The notes beneath the pieces were generated by a model. The model did no database searches and had not been told where the DNA came from. It saw only the letters and a program-made list of their open reading frames with translations. Shown piece after piece: positions 35,319 to 44,691 of a stretch of 64,000 bases of DNA; within the stretch, counting starts at the first letter, position 1; each line of letters begins with the position of its first letter. The DNA comes from Glaciozyma antarctica PI12 (taxonomy: Eukaryota; Basidiomycota; Microbotryomycetes; Kriegeriales; Camptobasidiaceae). The stretch covers positions 812,273 to 876,272 of the forward strand of contig KZ627158.1 in NCBI GenBank assembly GCA_002917775.1, given 5' to 3'. The translations under genes and the position numbers were made by a program.

Positions 35319-36388
35319 ATGTGAGTACACCCGGTCACTCTGCGCTCGAAATCCGTACTCCCACGCCAGTCCGACTCTCGTCCTCTCCCCAGCCCTGGAC
35401 GACCTGGACGACCCGCTTCAAGTTTGGTCCCCCTTCCCCCGCTTCGACTTTGCACGCCGCCTACGAGGGAGTAATACAAGGACGACGTGGGAGGGGAATT
35501 ATGGGCGGACAAAGGAGATGGGAGCGGCTTGGGGGAAGGAGAGGGGAGGGCGGACCCAGCTGGCGTGCAGAGGGGGAACGGCTGTGCGAGGGCCTACACG
35601 CACGTTGGGCCGCTCCGTCCTGCTAGTTGGGAGGGCGCATTGGAGCGGATCGGGGGGCTGGGAGGGCGCTGGGTGGAGGGATGGGACGACACGCTCGACA
35701 AAGACGGACTGCTGCACGCACGTTTGAGGAACCCCCAGCTGACCTCTGTTCCGTTCTTCCTCCTTGCAGGGGACGAGTTCGCACCAAGACCGTCAAGCGC
35801 GCCTCGCGTGTCGTCATCGAGAAGTACTACCCCCGTCTTACTCTCGACTTGTACGCCCGACCCTCTCCCAACGCCCGGTTCTCGAGCTGACTGGTTTCTC
35901 GCCGACAGCCACACGAACAAGAAGATCTGCGATGAGGTCGCCATCATCCCTTCCAAGCGCCTCCGTAACAAGATCGCTGGATTCACCACCCACTTGATGA
36001 AGCGCATTCAGCGTGGACCCGTCCGTGGTATCTCCTTCAAGCTCCAGGAGGAGGAGCGCGAGCGCAAGGACAACTACGGTGCGTTACTTCAGTGTTGGGG
36101 AGACGGAGGGAGTACGATCTGACGCGCCGCATCTTGCAGTCCCCGAGGTCTCCGCTCTCGACACCCAGGGTGTGCCGATCGATGTCGACCCCGACACCAA
36201 GGTTCGTTCCGCGTCCAGCTTTCAGCCGAGGACGTAGCTCATGCTCTTTGGACCTGCAGGACCTCCTCAAGTCCCTTGGACTCGACGCGCTCTCGGTCAA
36301 CGTCGTCAGCACCTCTACCAGCTTCGAGCGCCCCCGTGGCCCCCGTGGACCCCCTGGATCCGCCCGGCCTCGTCGTGACGACGCTTAA
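35319..36388 (+). CDS. RPS17: 40S ribosomal protein eS17 (start codon split by an intron)
   Basis: Protein [101 protein letters not shown] and [20 protein letters not shown] matches eS17 throughout. The C-terminus is Arg/Gly/Pro-rich ([19 protein letters not shown]). No ATG precedes GRVRTK in exon 2. Exon 1 ends with AT at 35319-35320 just before gtgagt, and exon 2 begins with G after ttgcag at 35769, so the initiator ATG is assembled by splicing (AT|G). That first intron is 449 nt, far longer than others here. Further introns near 35850-35909, 36079-36139 and 36202-36259. Confidence 0.95.
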
Positions 36389-36712
36389 GCTCCTTGCGGT
36401 GCTTGAGGCGTGCGTGTTGAGATGGAGAGGAGAGGTTTCGCGCTGTGGGAGGTGGGATGGGAGGTGGAAAATGGTATGAGGAGGAGCAGGGGCCGCGAGG
36501 CAGTCACGACTACCAAACCAATGCTATGATCACTGAAGCTATGCTCTGCTGGAGAGAGAGGACCGCAACGAGAGGACCTCTTTCACCGCGTTCCCCCCAA
36601 GGGAGCGACCCCGATCTGCAGCTCGGCGTCACTTCGGGCTTGCTGCGCAGTTGACTGGGCGGGCGTTGAGATGGCAGCTTGCTCCTTATTCTTTGACTAT
36701 CGTCGCTGCAAT
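36389..36712. other. Intergenic interval after eS17
   Basis: About 325 bp that must hold the eS17 3' UTR and the promoter of the following tandem gene. An alternative in-frame start for that gene lies at 36671. Nothing else is recognised. Confidence 0.45.
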
Positions 36713-38646
36713 ATGCCCTTCAAAAGAGCAGGTGAGTCGAGCGAGCAGGGCGAGTCGCCGCCTTGAGCTCTATATCGCTCGCCCTGACTCTCTCTCCCTC
36801 CTCCCAGCTGTACTCGCTTCTCCAACCATCGTCGTCGTCCTCCTCCTGCTGCCACTCCTCCTTTCCTTCCCTCCACCCGCGGTCGCCCTCCCAACAGACT
36901 CCTCGGCGCCTCAGTCTAACACCGGCCAGCAAGTCCTCGCGCCAGTCCTCGTCGCGGTCGGGGCGTCGCTAGCGCTCGCCTGCTTAGCTATGGTCTTCAG
37001 AGGAAGACTGACGAGCTGGTTCAAGAGGGTCCGTTCCCTCCACCGCTGCTGGGAGACAGTGGAGCTGACTTGATCGATTGAACCCCTCTCAGCATGTGCC
37101 AGGGACGTCGACGGTCGCTGGGGACGGGCAGGGGGCAGCAGGAGCAGGAGGAGCGACGGCGCAGGCTTCTACTCCGACTCCAGGGATAGTTTCCGGGGTG
37201 TCGGAAGGCGACCGCCCCGCGGGGGAGAGGAGGAGACGCCGGAGGAGACGCTCACGGGACTCGGTCGTTGGGCTGCCTCTCTACTCCGAGGTACGTCCTT
37301 TCTGTTGTATTGCAGGAGGCTCGCGGTCCTTACTTGTGCCCTGCAGGACCCGACCGAGGAGGAGATGACTCTCTTCAAGCATCGCCCCTCGGATGTCGAC
37401 TCGAGGGACGTTCGCGAGGATCTCTTGTACGGATCTGGAGGCGAGGCAGGGGATTCGACAAGCTCACTCGTACGCCCAAGCATAGACGCCTCGTCGAGCG
37501 ACACGCATCGTGGCTCCATCGACATCGCCTCCGCCAGCACCTCCCTTCACCGTCTCTCAACTCCTCCCTCCTACGCAAACGACTCTTCCCTCGGCCCTGA
37601 CGACAGCTCCGAAATCATCCACTTGAACGTCTTGGATCCCCCGAATCCCTCCCTCGATCGTCCTACCCACCGCTCAACGAACTCCCTGCCGACTGCGACC
37701 TCAGCCTCTCTCTCCATTCCCATGCCTACTCCTGGTCGAAACCGCGCCTCGACCTTCCGCAGCATCTTCGCAAGGAATGGCAGCTCGTCTTCGTTAGCGC
37801 CCGTCGACGCGGGTAGGAGTCCTTATGGCCAAGGATCTGGCGGAAGTCCGAGCTCGACGAGGGGGAGGAGCGCAAGTTCGGCGTCCATCTCGTCGCTTTC
37901 CATCTCCTTGCCCCTCCAGCACACCCTCGTCTCGTCCTCGTTCGTCTTTCCGCGCGCAGGATTGACGCCGCAGCAAGTCAGCTTCATCTCGAGTCGGGAA
38001 TCGCTGGGAGCTTTCGGTTATGGAGCGTGCGTCTTTCTCCTGCTCTCGAAGGGACTTACTGATGACGTTTTGCAGTGGGGCCGAAGCTCCGCCTGCATTC
38101 GACGAGGCCTCTTCGCGCAGCCATACGCCGACCCCTTCCATCCATCTTTCGTCGCCGACGCGAGGTCGCCGTTCAAGCTCAGTCTCAACGCAGCTCTCGA
38201 ACCCTCTCGGGGTAGGGTCGAATCGTACACCTCCAGCGTCGCCAGTGGCAACTTTACATTCGCCGCCTCTCGAGCCGTCAAGTCCTCCCCGCGAAGCCCC
38301 GCCCCTCCCCTCCGACTTGTCCTCTGCGGCGGCCTTCACAGCCTCGGCCCTCCCCACTCTCCCTCCCATCGATACTTCCTCCTCTCCTCTTCCCGCCATC
38401 TTCATGCTCTCCGCCACACCTACCCAGTCGAGCGCACCTTCGCCCATCATTCCTCAAGCCGACGACGATGCCGAGGATGGTGCTCCGCCACCGGCGCTGC
38501 ATTTCCAGCGTGCGTCTCGCGCCGCCAACTTCTCCACCATCTCCGAAGCCAGCTTTACCTCGCAGGCGACGTTTACCAGCGCCGCTTCGCCGCTCGAATC
38601 GGACGCGGCGTCATTCTCGACGGCGAGAGGGGATGGGTCGGTGTAA
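36713..38646 (+). CDS. Secreted/single-pass membrane Ser-rich protein, unknown function
   Basis: With the start at 36713 the protein opens MPFKRAAVLASPTIVVVLLL followed by LPLLLSFPPPAVA, a good signal peptide, then a short Ser/Gln segment and a transmembrane helix (VLAPVLVAVGASLALACLAM) ending in basic FRGRLTSWFKR. The rest, over 450 residues, would be cytosolic: a poly-Arg patch ([12 protein letters not shown]), LPLYSE, a PPSY motif (possible WW/Nedd4 ligand), and many Ser/Pro-rich stretches. One stretch is not low complexity: LTPQQVSFISSRESLGAFGY. This suggests a fungal type I plasma-membrane sensor or adaptor, but the family was not identified. Introns near 36731-36807, 37030-37092, 37291-37348 and 38028-38076. 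Confidence 0.65.
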
Positions 38647-38935
38647 ATCGCTCGCTTTCGTTTCCTACCTCGTATTTGCACAGTATTACCCCTCCCGCAC
38701 GTCAGCTATACCTTTGCATTCGTTTGTGTGTGTACGATGGAGCCTCCTGCAGAGCTCGCGCCGCGGAGGAAGGACACTTGAGAATCGACGCCGCCTGAGG
38801 TGTCGTTCGTGAGAGGCGCTGGACTCGGCCACTGGCTTAAGGATAATCGCCGTCGAGAGAAAAGGAAATCGAGAAGCCGACCCAACGTCAACAACGCGAC
38901 GTCTTGGCGCTCCTCTCCCTCCTACAACCACCACG

Positions 38936-39797
38936 ATGAGCCGCGAGGACTTCCTGACGTTTGCCCTCTCGCCCGGCGTACGCACGGCGGCGTTGCCAGC
39001 CGACTTCAGCGTCCTTATCACCGACACGCTCGAGTCGCCGGGGACGTTTCTCCTCACGCACTTCATCTCTCGCGCCCTTCGACAGCCTCGGAAAACTCTG
39101 CTCGTCGGCTTCAGCCACACCTTTGAGCACTATTCTGCGATACTGAAGAAGAGCGTACGTTTATCGTCTCTGTTGTGCGCCAGTGCTGTGCGCCAGTGCT
39201 GTGTGCCAGTGCTGTGCTGAAAAGGCGTTGCAGGGGATCCAACTCGCCAACGAGCGGGCGTTCACCTTTGTTGATGCAACCGACGTCGGCAACGCGCTAC
39301 TGGAGCTGCACCGCGCGGTCGAGACTGCCCTTCTGGGCCTGGAGGGCGCTCTCGTCGTCTTAGACGATCTCTCGAGCCTGATGTGGGCCGGCCACCCCGC
39401 TCGAGAGGTCTCTCAGCTTTTCGCGAGCGTTCGTGCGCTCGTCTCGCAGGTCAGTCGCTCCTTTTTTGAGGTGACAGCGTTGCTGCGTTGCTGATGGGTC
39501 GTGGTTGCAGTCTGCAGGATCTCTCGTGGTTCTGCAACATGGCGACGACCTCACCGCAGCCGGGGATTCAGACGACGCCTACCTCTTCCGACGAGCGCTG
39601 CAACAAAGCGACCTCTGGCTTCAGACTACCAGTCTATCGTCCCAGACTCGAGGGGAGGTGCGTCTCTATCTTTCCGCTCGACCAGCCCGTCTTAACCTTG
39701 CACGCAGTTCGCCATTCACCGCGGACCCGCTCTGGTGGATGATTTTGGGATCGTGGATCGGTCTGGCGCGACGGCCTTGCAGTACAAGTTGGAGTAG
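38936..39797 (+). CDS. ELP6: ELP6, Elongator complex subunit 6
   Basis: RecA-like subunit of the Elp4-Elp5-Elp6 ring in Elongator, required for wobble-uridine tRNA modification. Seen: MSREDFLTFALSPGVRTAAL, FSVLITDTLESPGTFLLTHF, ISRALRQPRKTLLVGFSHTF, EHYSAILKKS, GIQLANERAFTFVDATDVGN, ALVVLDDLSSLMWAGHPARE, SAGSLVVLQHGDDLTAAGDS, DLWLQTTSLSSQTRGE, FAIHRGPALVDDFGIVDRSG, ATALQYKLE then TAG at 39795. After that stop the same frame continues 15 codons resembling the usual Elp6 end (see finding). Introns at about 39155-39232, 39450-39511 and 39659-39708. Confidence 0.88.
39174..39212 (+). repeat. 13-bp tandem repeat, three units, in ELP6 intron 1
   Basis: Units 39174-39186, 39187-39199 and 39200-39212 share the sequence tgtgcgccagtgc, with one change in the third. 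A half unit follows. The array sits between the donor and the acceptor of the first ELP6 intron. Confidence 0.85.
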
Positions 39798-39845
39798 AAG
39801 TTCGCCGTGTTTTCAGTGAAGGGTCTCGGGAAGGGGTTTTTCTAG

Positions 39846-40020
39846 GCGGCTGGACTGCATTGAGAGAAGCGGCGTCGGACTTTCTGAGCGAGGTTGAGAT
39901 TCTGCTCCTGTTGGGACGCTGGGGTGTTGATTCCGCCGCTTTCCCACTTGTCCGTACCGCGTATCGCACGCCTTCGTGCAGCAGCTTGATGGTGGTGGTA
40001 TCAGTGAAACCGAAACTACG
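39846..40020. other. Intergenic spacer between ELP6 and the left inverted repeat arm
   Basis: ELP6 3' flank. A reading frame runs from here into the repeat arm but its composition is not protein-like outside the repeat. Confidence 0.4.
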
Positions 40021-40535
40021 GAATGAGCTCAGCACCTCATCAAGCGTTCGCTGCAGACGTCCTTGGCTCACACACTTCCGTACCTTTGCGGAACGCGTGC
40101 TGACGACTCTTCTCCGCACTCTCAGGTTATCCTAAACGACCTTCATCGCCGACAAGTTTTCCTCTGCACCTTCAATGCCTCAACATCGCTCGCCCACTCG
40201 AAGACCCCCCCGCCTCCCCCCCAAACGCGATAGCGAGACCTTAAAATCCATATCTCACTCTTCCTATTCCCAACTGAACGCACCTCCCCCAACTAACCAC
40301 ATCAACGAGGTCAAGAAGCGCGAGCGTGAATTTGATTTTGATTTCCNNANTCCCCACGCTCACGCTCCCGACGTTTGGTGTACCCTTTCCGTTCGCACAA
40401 AGTAAGTTAATTGTTCCCACCTTCCCTCCTTTCCACACGCTTGTATGATGCATACCTAGTCAATCCATTCTCTTATGCAACTCAAGCCAGGCAACTGTGT
40501 TTCTCCTTCCTCGGCGATTAATCTCTGGAACGTTC
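40021..40535 (+). repeat. Left arm of a 4.2-kb inverted repeat pair
   Basis: Positions about 40021-40225 match the reverse complement of about 44047-44252 with only scattered single-base differences. Positions 40430-40480 match the reverse complement of about 43620-43672 almost perfectly, and weaker identity continues to about 40535. The middle of the arm differs between the copies and contains a short run of undetermined bases. The arm encodes no recognisable protein. It contains a shared MPQHRSPTRRPPRLPP reading, which is probably fortuitous. Confidence 0.8.
40347..40350. other. Undetermined bases (nnan) in the left repeat arm
   Basis: Three N with one A, inside the arm's variable middle, just after a T-rich stretch. 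This points to a local assembly or base-calling problem. Confidence 0.95.
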
Positions 40536-41022
40536 GGCACGGATCAGCTCAACGGGGATGAGCGGCAACCAAACAAAGTACAGCTACTAAACGCATGTTC
40601 AGGCCCTGTGAACGTGCTGCAATCTGGGAGAGTGAGCAGCAAAGGAGAGGCCGAGTCTGCAAAAAAGGGGCCTTGTGATGAGACTCCGAACTGACTGTGT
40701 TGAGAGACGCACAACAGCGTTATTAATTCATAACCGCCTGAGCAAAAGTGAGGAGTGCAAGGAACAATGATCGAGGGAAGAAAGAGCGCGGAAATGGGAG
40801 GCAGCGTCCTGCGGACAACTGCGGAGGTTCCAACTCTGGTCCTGGCAGAAGCTCGGCAGAAGCTCGCTCTAGTGTATCTCTTTATAAAGAAACAAACGAC
40901 AACTCCGAGAAGCAGCTTGGAAGTCAACCCGCGTCCCACCTGGTAGAACCCGACCGCAGCTTCGGAATGCAAAGCGCCATTGTGCTGTAAAGTGTTCAAC
41001 AACGCGACATAAGCATGCAACT
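40536..41022. other. Unique spacer left of the tRNA gene
   Basis: About 490 bp without a convincing open frame, less GC-rich than the genic DNA around it. It may serve as the 5' flank of the tRNA gene. Confidence 0.45.
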
Positions 41023-41095
41023 GGGGAAATGGCTCAGGTGGTAGAGCGCTTGCTTAGCATGCACGAGGTCCCGGGTTCGAGTCCTGGTTTCTCCA
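41023..41095 (+). tRNA. tRNA-Ala (anticodon AGC)
   Basis: A full cloverleaf is visible. The acceptor stem ggggaaa (41023-41029) pairs with tttctcc (41088-41094), with one G-U pair, and discriminator A at 41095. The D arm is ggctcaggtggtagagc, matching the A box. The anticodon arm has loop ttagcat with anticodon AGC, and the T arm is ccgggttcgagtcctgg, matching the B box. No intron. A run of six T (41100-41105) just downstream is the Pol III terminator. Confidence 0.96.
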
Positions 41096-41099
41096 GACA

Positions 41100-41105
41100 T
41101 TTTTT
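41100..41105 (+). terminator. Pol III T-run terminator of tRNA-Ala
   Basis: Six T residues on the non-template strand, five bases after the tRNA 3' end, as expected for RNA polymerase III termination. Confidence 0.85.
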
Positions 41106-41846
41106 GCCAGATCAGCCATGTTCAGTTTTGTTCTCTGTACCCCCAAATCTGCGGATTGAACAGAAACACACGCTGGTGCAGCGAGGTTGGCCGAGAGCTG
41201 CGCTGGACGTTCGGAAACGTCGCGTCTGTTCATCGCTTGCACTCATCCCACTCTCCCTCGGCGTTCATGGACGACCTAGCGAGTGCTCAGTGACGAGAGG
41301 GAGTCAGGGACGGGGAAGCGAATCGACTGAGGTGGCGAAGGAGTGACTTCAAGATACTCCTCCGTCCCCTCACCGTCCCCTCACATTCTGCAGCCAGACA
41401 CACCCTAACCCCACCCTCCCAAGAGCAGAAGTAAGCCATGCATGAAGCAAGAGAGAGTACAGCTGACCCAGGAATCCCCCCACCGTGCGTGAGTCCGACG
41501 AATCAGCCAGCTCAGCCACGACGCGCCACGCTATTGCCCCACCGTCCCCAAGCGTCCGCTTGCATCCAGCAAGGAGAGCCACGTCGTCAATAGCCCGTTC
41601 AAGCTCTGTAAGCGGTAGAAGTCGAAATGACAGCGGTGTAGAGTCCACGCCAGCAAGCGAGGAGCCACTGCGGAGTCGCGTTCATTAACGCCCCAGACGA
41701 AGCCAACGACCCCGTACGAGATCTTTCCTTCAGCACTGCACGCAGAAAAACCTCCGAGCGGAAAGAAGCAGGACGGCGCAGAGGAGAACGAGGAGCAGGT
41801 AGACGAATGCGTGGTTTACAACAGTTCAGCGGCTAAGACGGCGCGA
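41106..41846. other. Intergenic interval tRNA-Ala / VPS60
   Basis: About 740 bp. It holds the VPS60 3' UTR on the minus strand. Short overlapping frames only; no second tRNA or other RNA gene was recognised. Confidence 0.45.
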
Positions 41847-42763
41847 TTAGATAACGCCCTCGTTCATCCGAGCAGCAGGTTCCTATCGCGCGCAGATTAG
41901 CTCAGGATCCTGACGAGCCGCAGAGAGAACTCACCCGCTCGACCACCGGAGGCTCGTCCACAAAGTCGGGCAACTCGGTGCCTTCCTCGCGAAGGTACGA
42001 AGGGATGCCTTCCTCGTCTTCGGCTAGGTCGTCCCCAAGCGCATCGAGCTCTGCGGAGCGAGAGGAGTCAGCCACGGCGCATCAAACACGAGGCCTGGGG
42101 AATCCCGCCCACCAGCTTCCAAATCGGCCTCGTCCACCTCGTCCGGCACGCCGTACGTCCGTGACATGGACTCCTGAACCTCGTTCGCCTGCTCCATCAG
42201 GTCCTCCATGTCGTAATGCATTTGCTGCAAGGGGGTCCGCTTGATCAGCTCCTCCCCCACCAACGCCAGCAGTCGCGCAGACTACCCACCTCGATCTTGT
42301 CCACATCCAGCTTCCCATACTGCTTCTTCATCTCCTTGTTGGCAATCTTCATCGCATCCACCGTCGCCATCGTGTTGCGGAGGTTCTCCGTCGTCAGCGA
42401 CGCCTGCTCCATGTTGAACGTCTGCTGCTGGAGCTGGCCAATCTGACCCTCGTAGAGCTTCTTCTGCTTGAGGACTCGCAATGCTCGCTGGGTGACGGCT
42501 GCCTACGCGGACACAGAAAGAGGCGCACGTCAGCTCCACTCCCTCGAGAGCGCCAAACACGCAGGCGAACGGCGAGAGCGTGGCTGACTCACCTTCCCTG
42601 GCCCCTCCTTCATCCTCCGCATCTGGTCCCGGTACTTGGTGAGCTCGGCATCCAGCTTGCGGACCTTGACTTCGATAGAGTCGATGCGAACGTCCGTCGA
42701 AGCGATGGCGTCGGCGAGGTTGGGTTTCGGCTTGGAGGTCGACGACCCGAAGAGACGATTCAT
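41847..42763 (-). CDS. VPS60: VPS60/CHMP5, ESCRT-III subunit
   Basis: Late-acting ESCRT-III protein that binds Vta1 and stimulates Vps4 in multivesicular body sorting. Reads [188 protein letters not shown]. The MNRLFG start, basic helix 1 and acidic C-terminal half are diagnostic. A last exon (after an intron at about 41886-41938) adds [11 protein letters not shown]; reading through the donor instead would add SSLCGSS. The gene lies between the two inverted repeat arms. Confidence 0.94.
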
Positions 42764-43569
42764 TCTGCGAGTCGCGAGGGTGTGCCGAGAGAAGCCTACA
42801 CGAGTGTTGGGGAGAGGTAGTTGGGGGAAGAGGAAGCTCGCCCCGCTGCCGTCGTCGTCGACTCGCACGGTCCGCCTGGCCAGATTCTCCGCCGACGACG
42901 CAAGACGACGTGCGTTTGTTTAGTTGCAGCAAAGGCAGATAGGAGCCGAGTTATTGAGCAACCAAGCGTAACCAGCCTTCAGCTTCAACAGCGAGGCAGC
43001 CAGATTAATCCACGCTGGCGACCGCCTCGCTGCTCTCTCTCTCCGCACGGCGCGCACGCGACTCCCTCTCCCAGGTTCTGAGCGGCTCTGAGCGCAAGCG
43101 CAAGCAGGCGCACTCAGGGTCGAGTGCCGACGCTCGTACGTTGCCATCTCCAGGTCTCGAGGGCTCGCTTGGGTCGGCGAGCGTTCCTCTCGATCTCGCA
43201 TGCTCAGAAGTCTCTCGGGTCTCAGGAAGCAAGCGCAGCGAGGTTGAATGGGAGAAGCAGGAATCGATTCCAATTCTATATGCAGCATGAGCGTGTGAGC
43301 TGTGCGAAGGAGAAGTTGCAAGTCAGCGAGCGGTTCTTTTCGAAGTTCGTTGAACGAGAGCCACGACGGTGATTCAGTAAAGCCGTTTAGAATCATTAGT
43401 GCTTGTGAACACCTTGCCCACTCCCACCGCCCCCCATGAGCACCAAAGCTTTCGCCCCTCGTCCATCTAGGACAGATGTCGCCATCAAAGGAGTCGCGCC
43501 GACGTAATCGAAGCCGAAGCCTCTTTCCACCGACGCTCGTCCCGTCAAGCTCGTCTATCCCACACGTTC
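42764..43569. other. VPS60 upstream region
   Basis: About 800 bp upstream of VPS60 reaching the right repeat arm. It is GC-rich near the gene and otherwise featureless. The frames present have no recognisable product. Confidence 0.4.
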
Positions 43570-44252
43570 AAGAGGGTAATCGCCGAGGAAGGAGAACGAC
43601 GGTTGCCTGGCTCGGATAGCATAAGAGAATGGATTGACTAGGTATGCATCATACAAGCGTGTGGAAAAAAGAAAAGGAAACAAAAAAAGTAGGAAATAAG
43701 AAAGGAAATAGTAAAGGAAAGATCAGAAGCAAGATCGTGAGGAATATGGTAAGGAAAAATCAAAGCTAAAGTCAAAGTCAGCTCGCGGTTCGCGANNNNN
43801 NNNNNNNNNNNNNNNNNNNNNNNNNNNNNNNNNNNNNNNNNNNNNNNNNNNNNNNNNNNNNNNNNNNNNNNNNNNNNNNNNNNNNNNNNNNNNNNNNNNN
43901 NNNNNNNNNNNNNNNNNNNNNNNNNNNNNNNNNNNNNNNNNNNNNNNNNNNNNNNNNNNNNNNNNNNNNNNNNNNNNNNNNNNNNAAAGGAACGTACCGG
44001 CAGGAATAGGAAGCGAGGGATGGAAGTAAAGAAACATGTCTATCGTATTGGGAGGAAGGCGAGGGGGTCTTCGAGTGGGCGAGCGATGTTGAGGCATTGA
44101 AGGTGCAGAGGAAAACTTGTCGGCGATGCAGGTCGTTTAGGATAACCTGAGAGTGCGGAGAAGAGTCGTCAGCACGCGTTCCGCAAAGGTACGGAAGTGT
44201 GTGGGCCAAGGACGTCTGCAGCAAACGCTCGACGAGGGGCTGAGCTCATTTG
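43570..44252 (-). repeat. Right arm of the inverted repeat pair
   Basis: The reverse complement matches the left arm in two blocks: an outer block (about 44047-44252) and an inner block (about 43570-43672). The middle contains a purine-rich, AT-rich stretch (43672-43770) and a 190-N gap. It is the longer of the two copies. Confidence 0.8.
43796..43985. other. Assembly gap, 190 N
   Basis: An uninterrupted run of N inside the right repeat arm. The true length may differ from 190 if the gap was estimated from read pairs. Confidence 0.98.
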
Positions 44253-44691
44253 GTAGTGTATGTTTGGGTCCGCATGTTCCTTTCGGTGTCAGCAAATATG
44301 TAGGATTAGGTATAATCCTTGCGAGCCCCTCGTGGCAGTCGGGGGGAAGGGAGGATCTGGAGGGGAGCGCTGAGAAAAACTTACGAGCAGAGAAGGAGCG
44401 CGGCGTCCAGCTAGACGATGGAGCGAGTCGGGGTCGAGGAGAGGCTAAAGAGAAGGTCACCCATAGCCAGTTGGATGTGTTGGCTCGCCCTGTTTGGGAG
44501 ACCGGAGTGTGTAGGAGAGGAGAGAGCGGGAGGAAGGCTTCGAACCTTTTTGAGGCGAGCCAGAAAACAATTCCCTTGGAAAAATAGATAGCGTTAACTA
44601 AATTAAATCAGCCTAAAGGTCAAGCTGAGCTCTCCCTCGCTGCCTCCCACGCTCAGATCCGACTCAGCAACTACGCGTAACAGACTCAGTT
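44253..44691. other. Intergenic interval before MTR3
   Basis: About 440 bp of unique sequence between the repeat arm and MTR3, probably the MTR3 promoter. No gene was recognised. Confidence 0.45.

Noticed and set aside
35321-35769. snoRNA host intron in RPS17
   Set aside because: No box C (RTGATGA) and box D (CTGA) pair near matched stems was seen on the plus strand.
39795-39817. A 23-nt intron (gtagaa to ttttcag) that would bypass the ELP6 stop
   Set aside because: Far below the 50-nt minimum seen here, and the resulting frame loses the conserved GLGKGF-like tail.
39860-40135. Open frame running from the ELP6 flank into the left repeat arm, with a matching frame in the right arm
   Set aside because: The two copies differ at amino-acid-changing as well as silent sites and share only the repeat portion, so this is repeat sequence rather than a duplicated gene.
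40021-44252. Regional centromere (tRNA plus inverted repeats, as in fission yeast)
   Set aside because: The interval is too short, contains an intact conserved gene, and lacks a large AT-rich or transposon-rich core.
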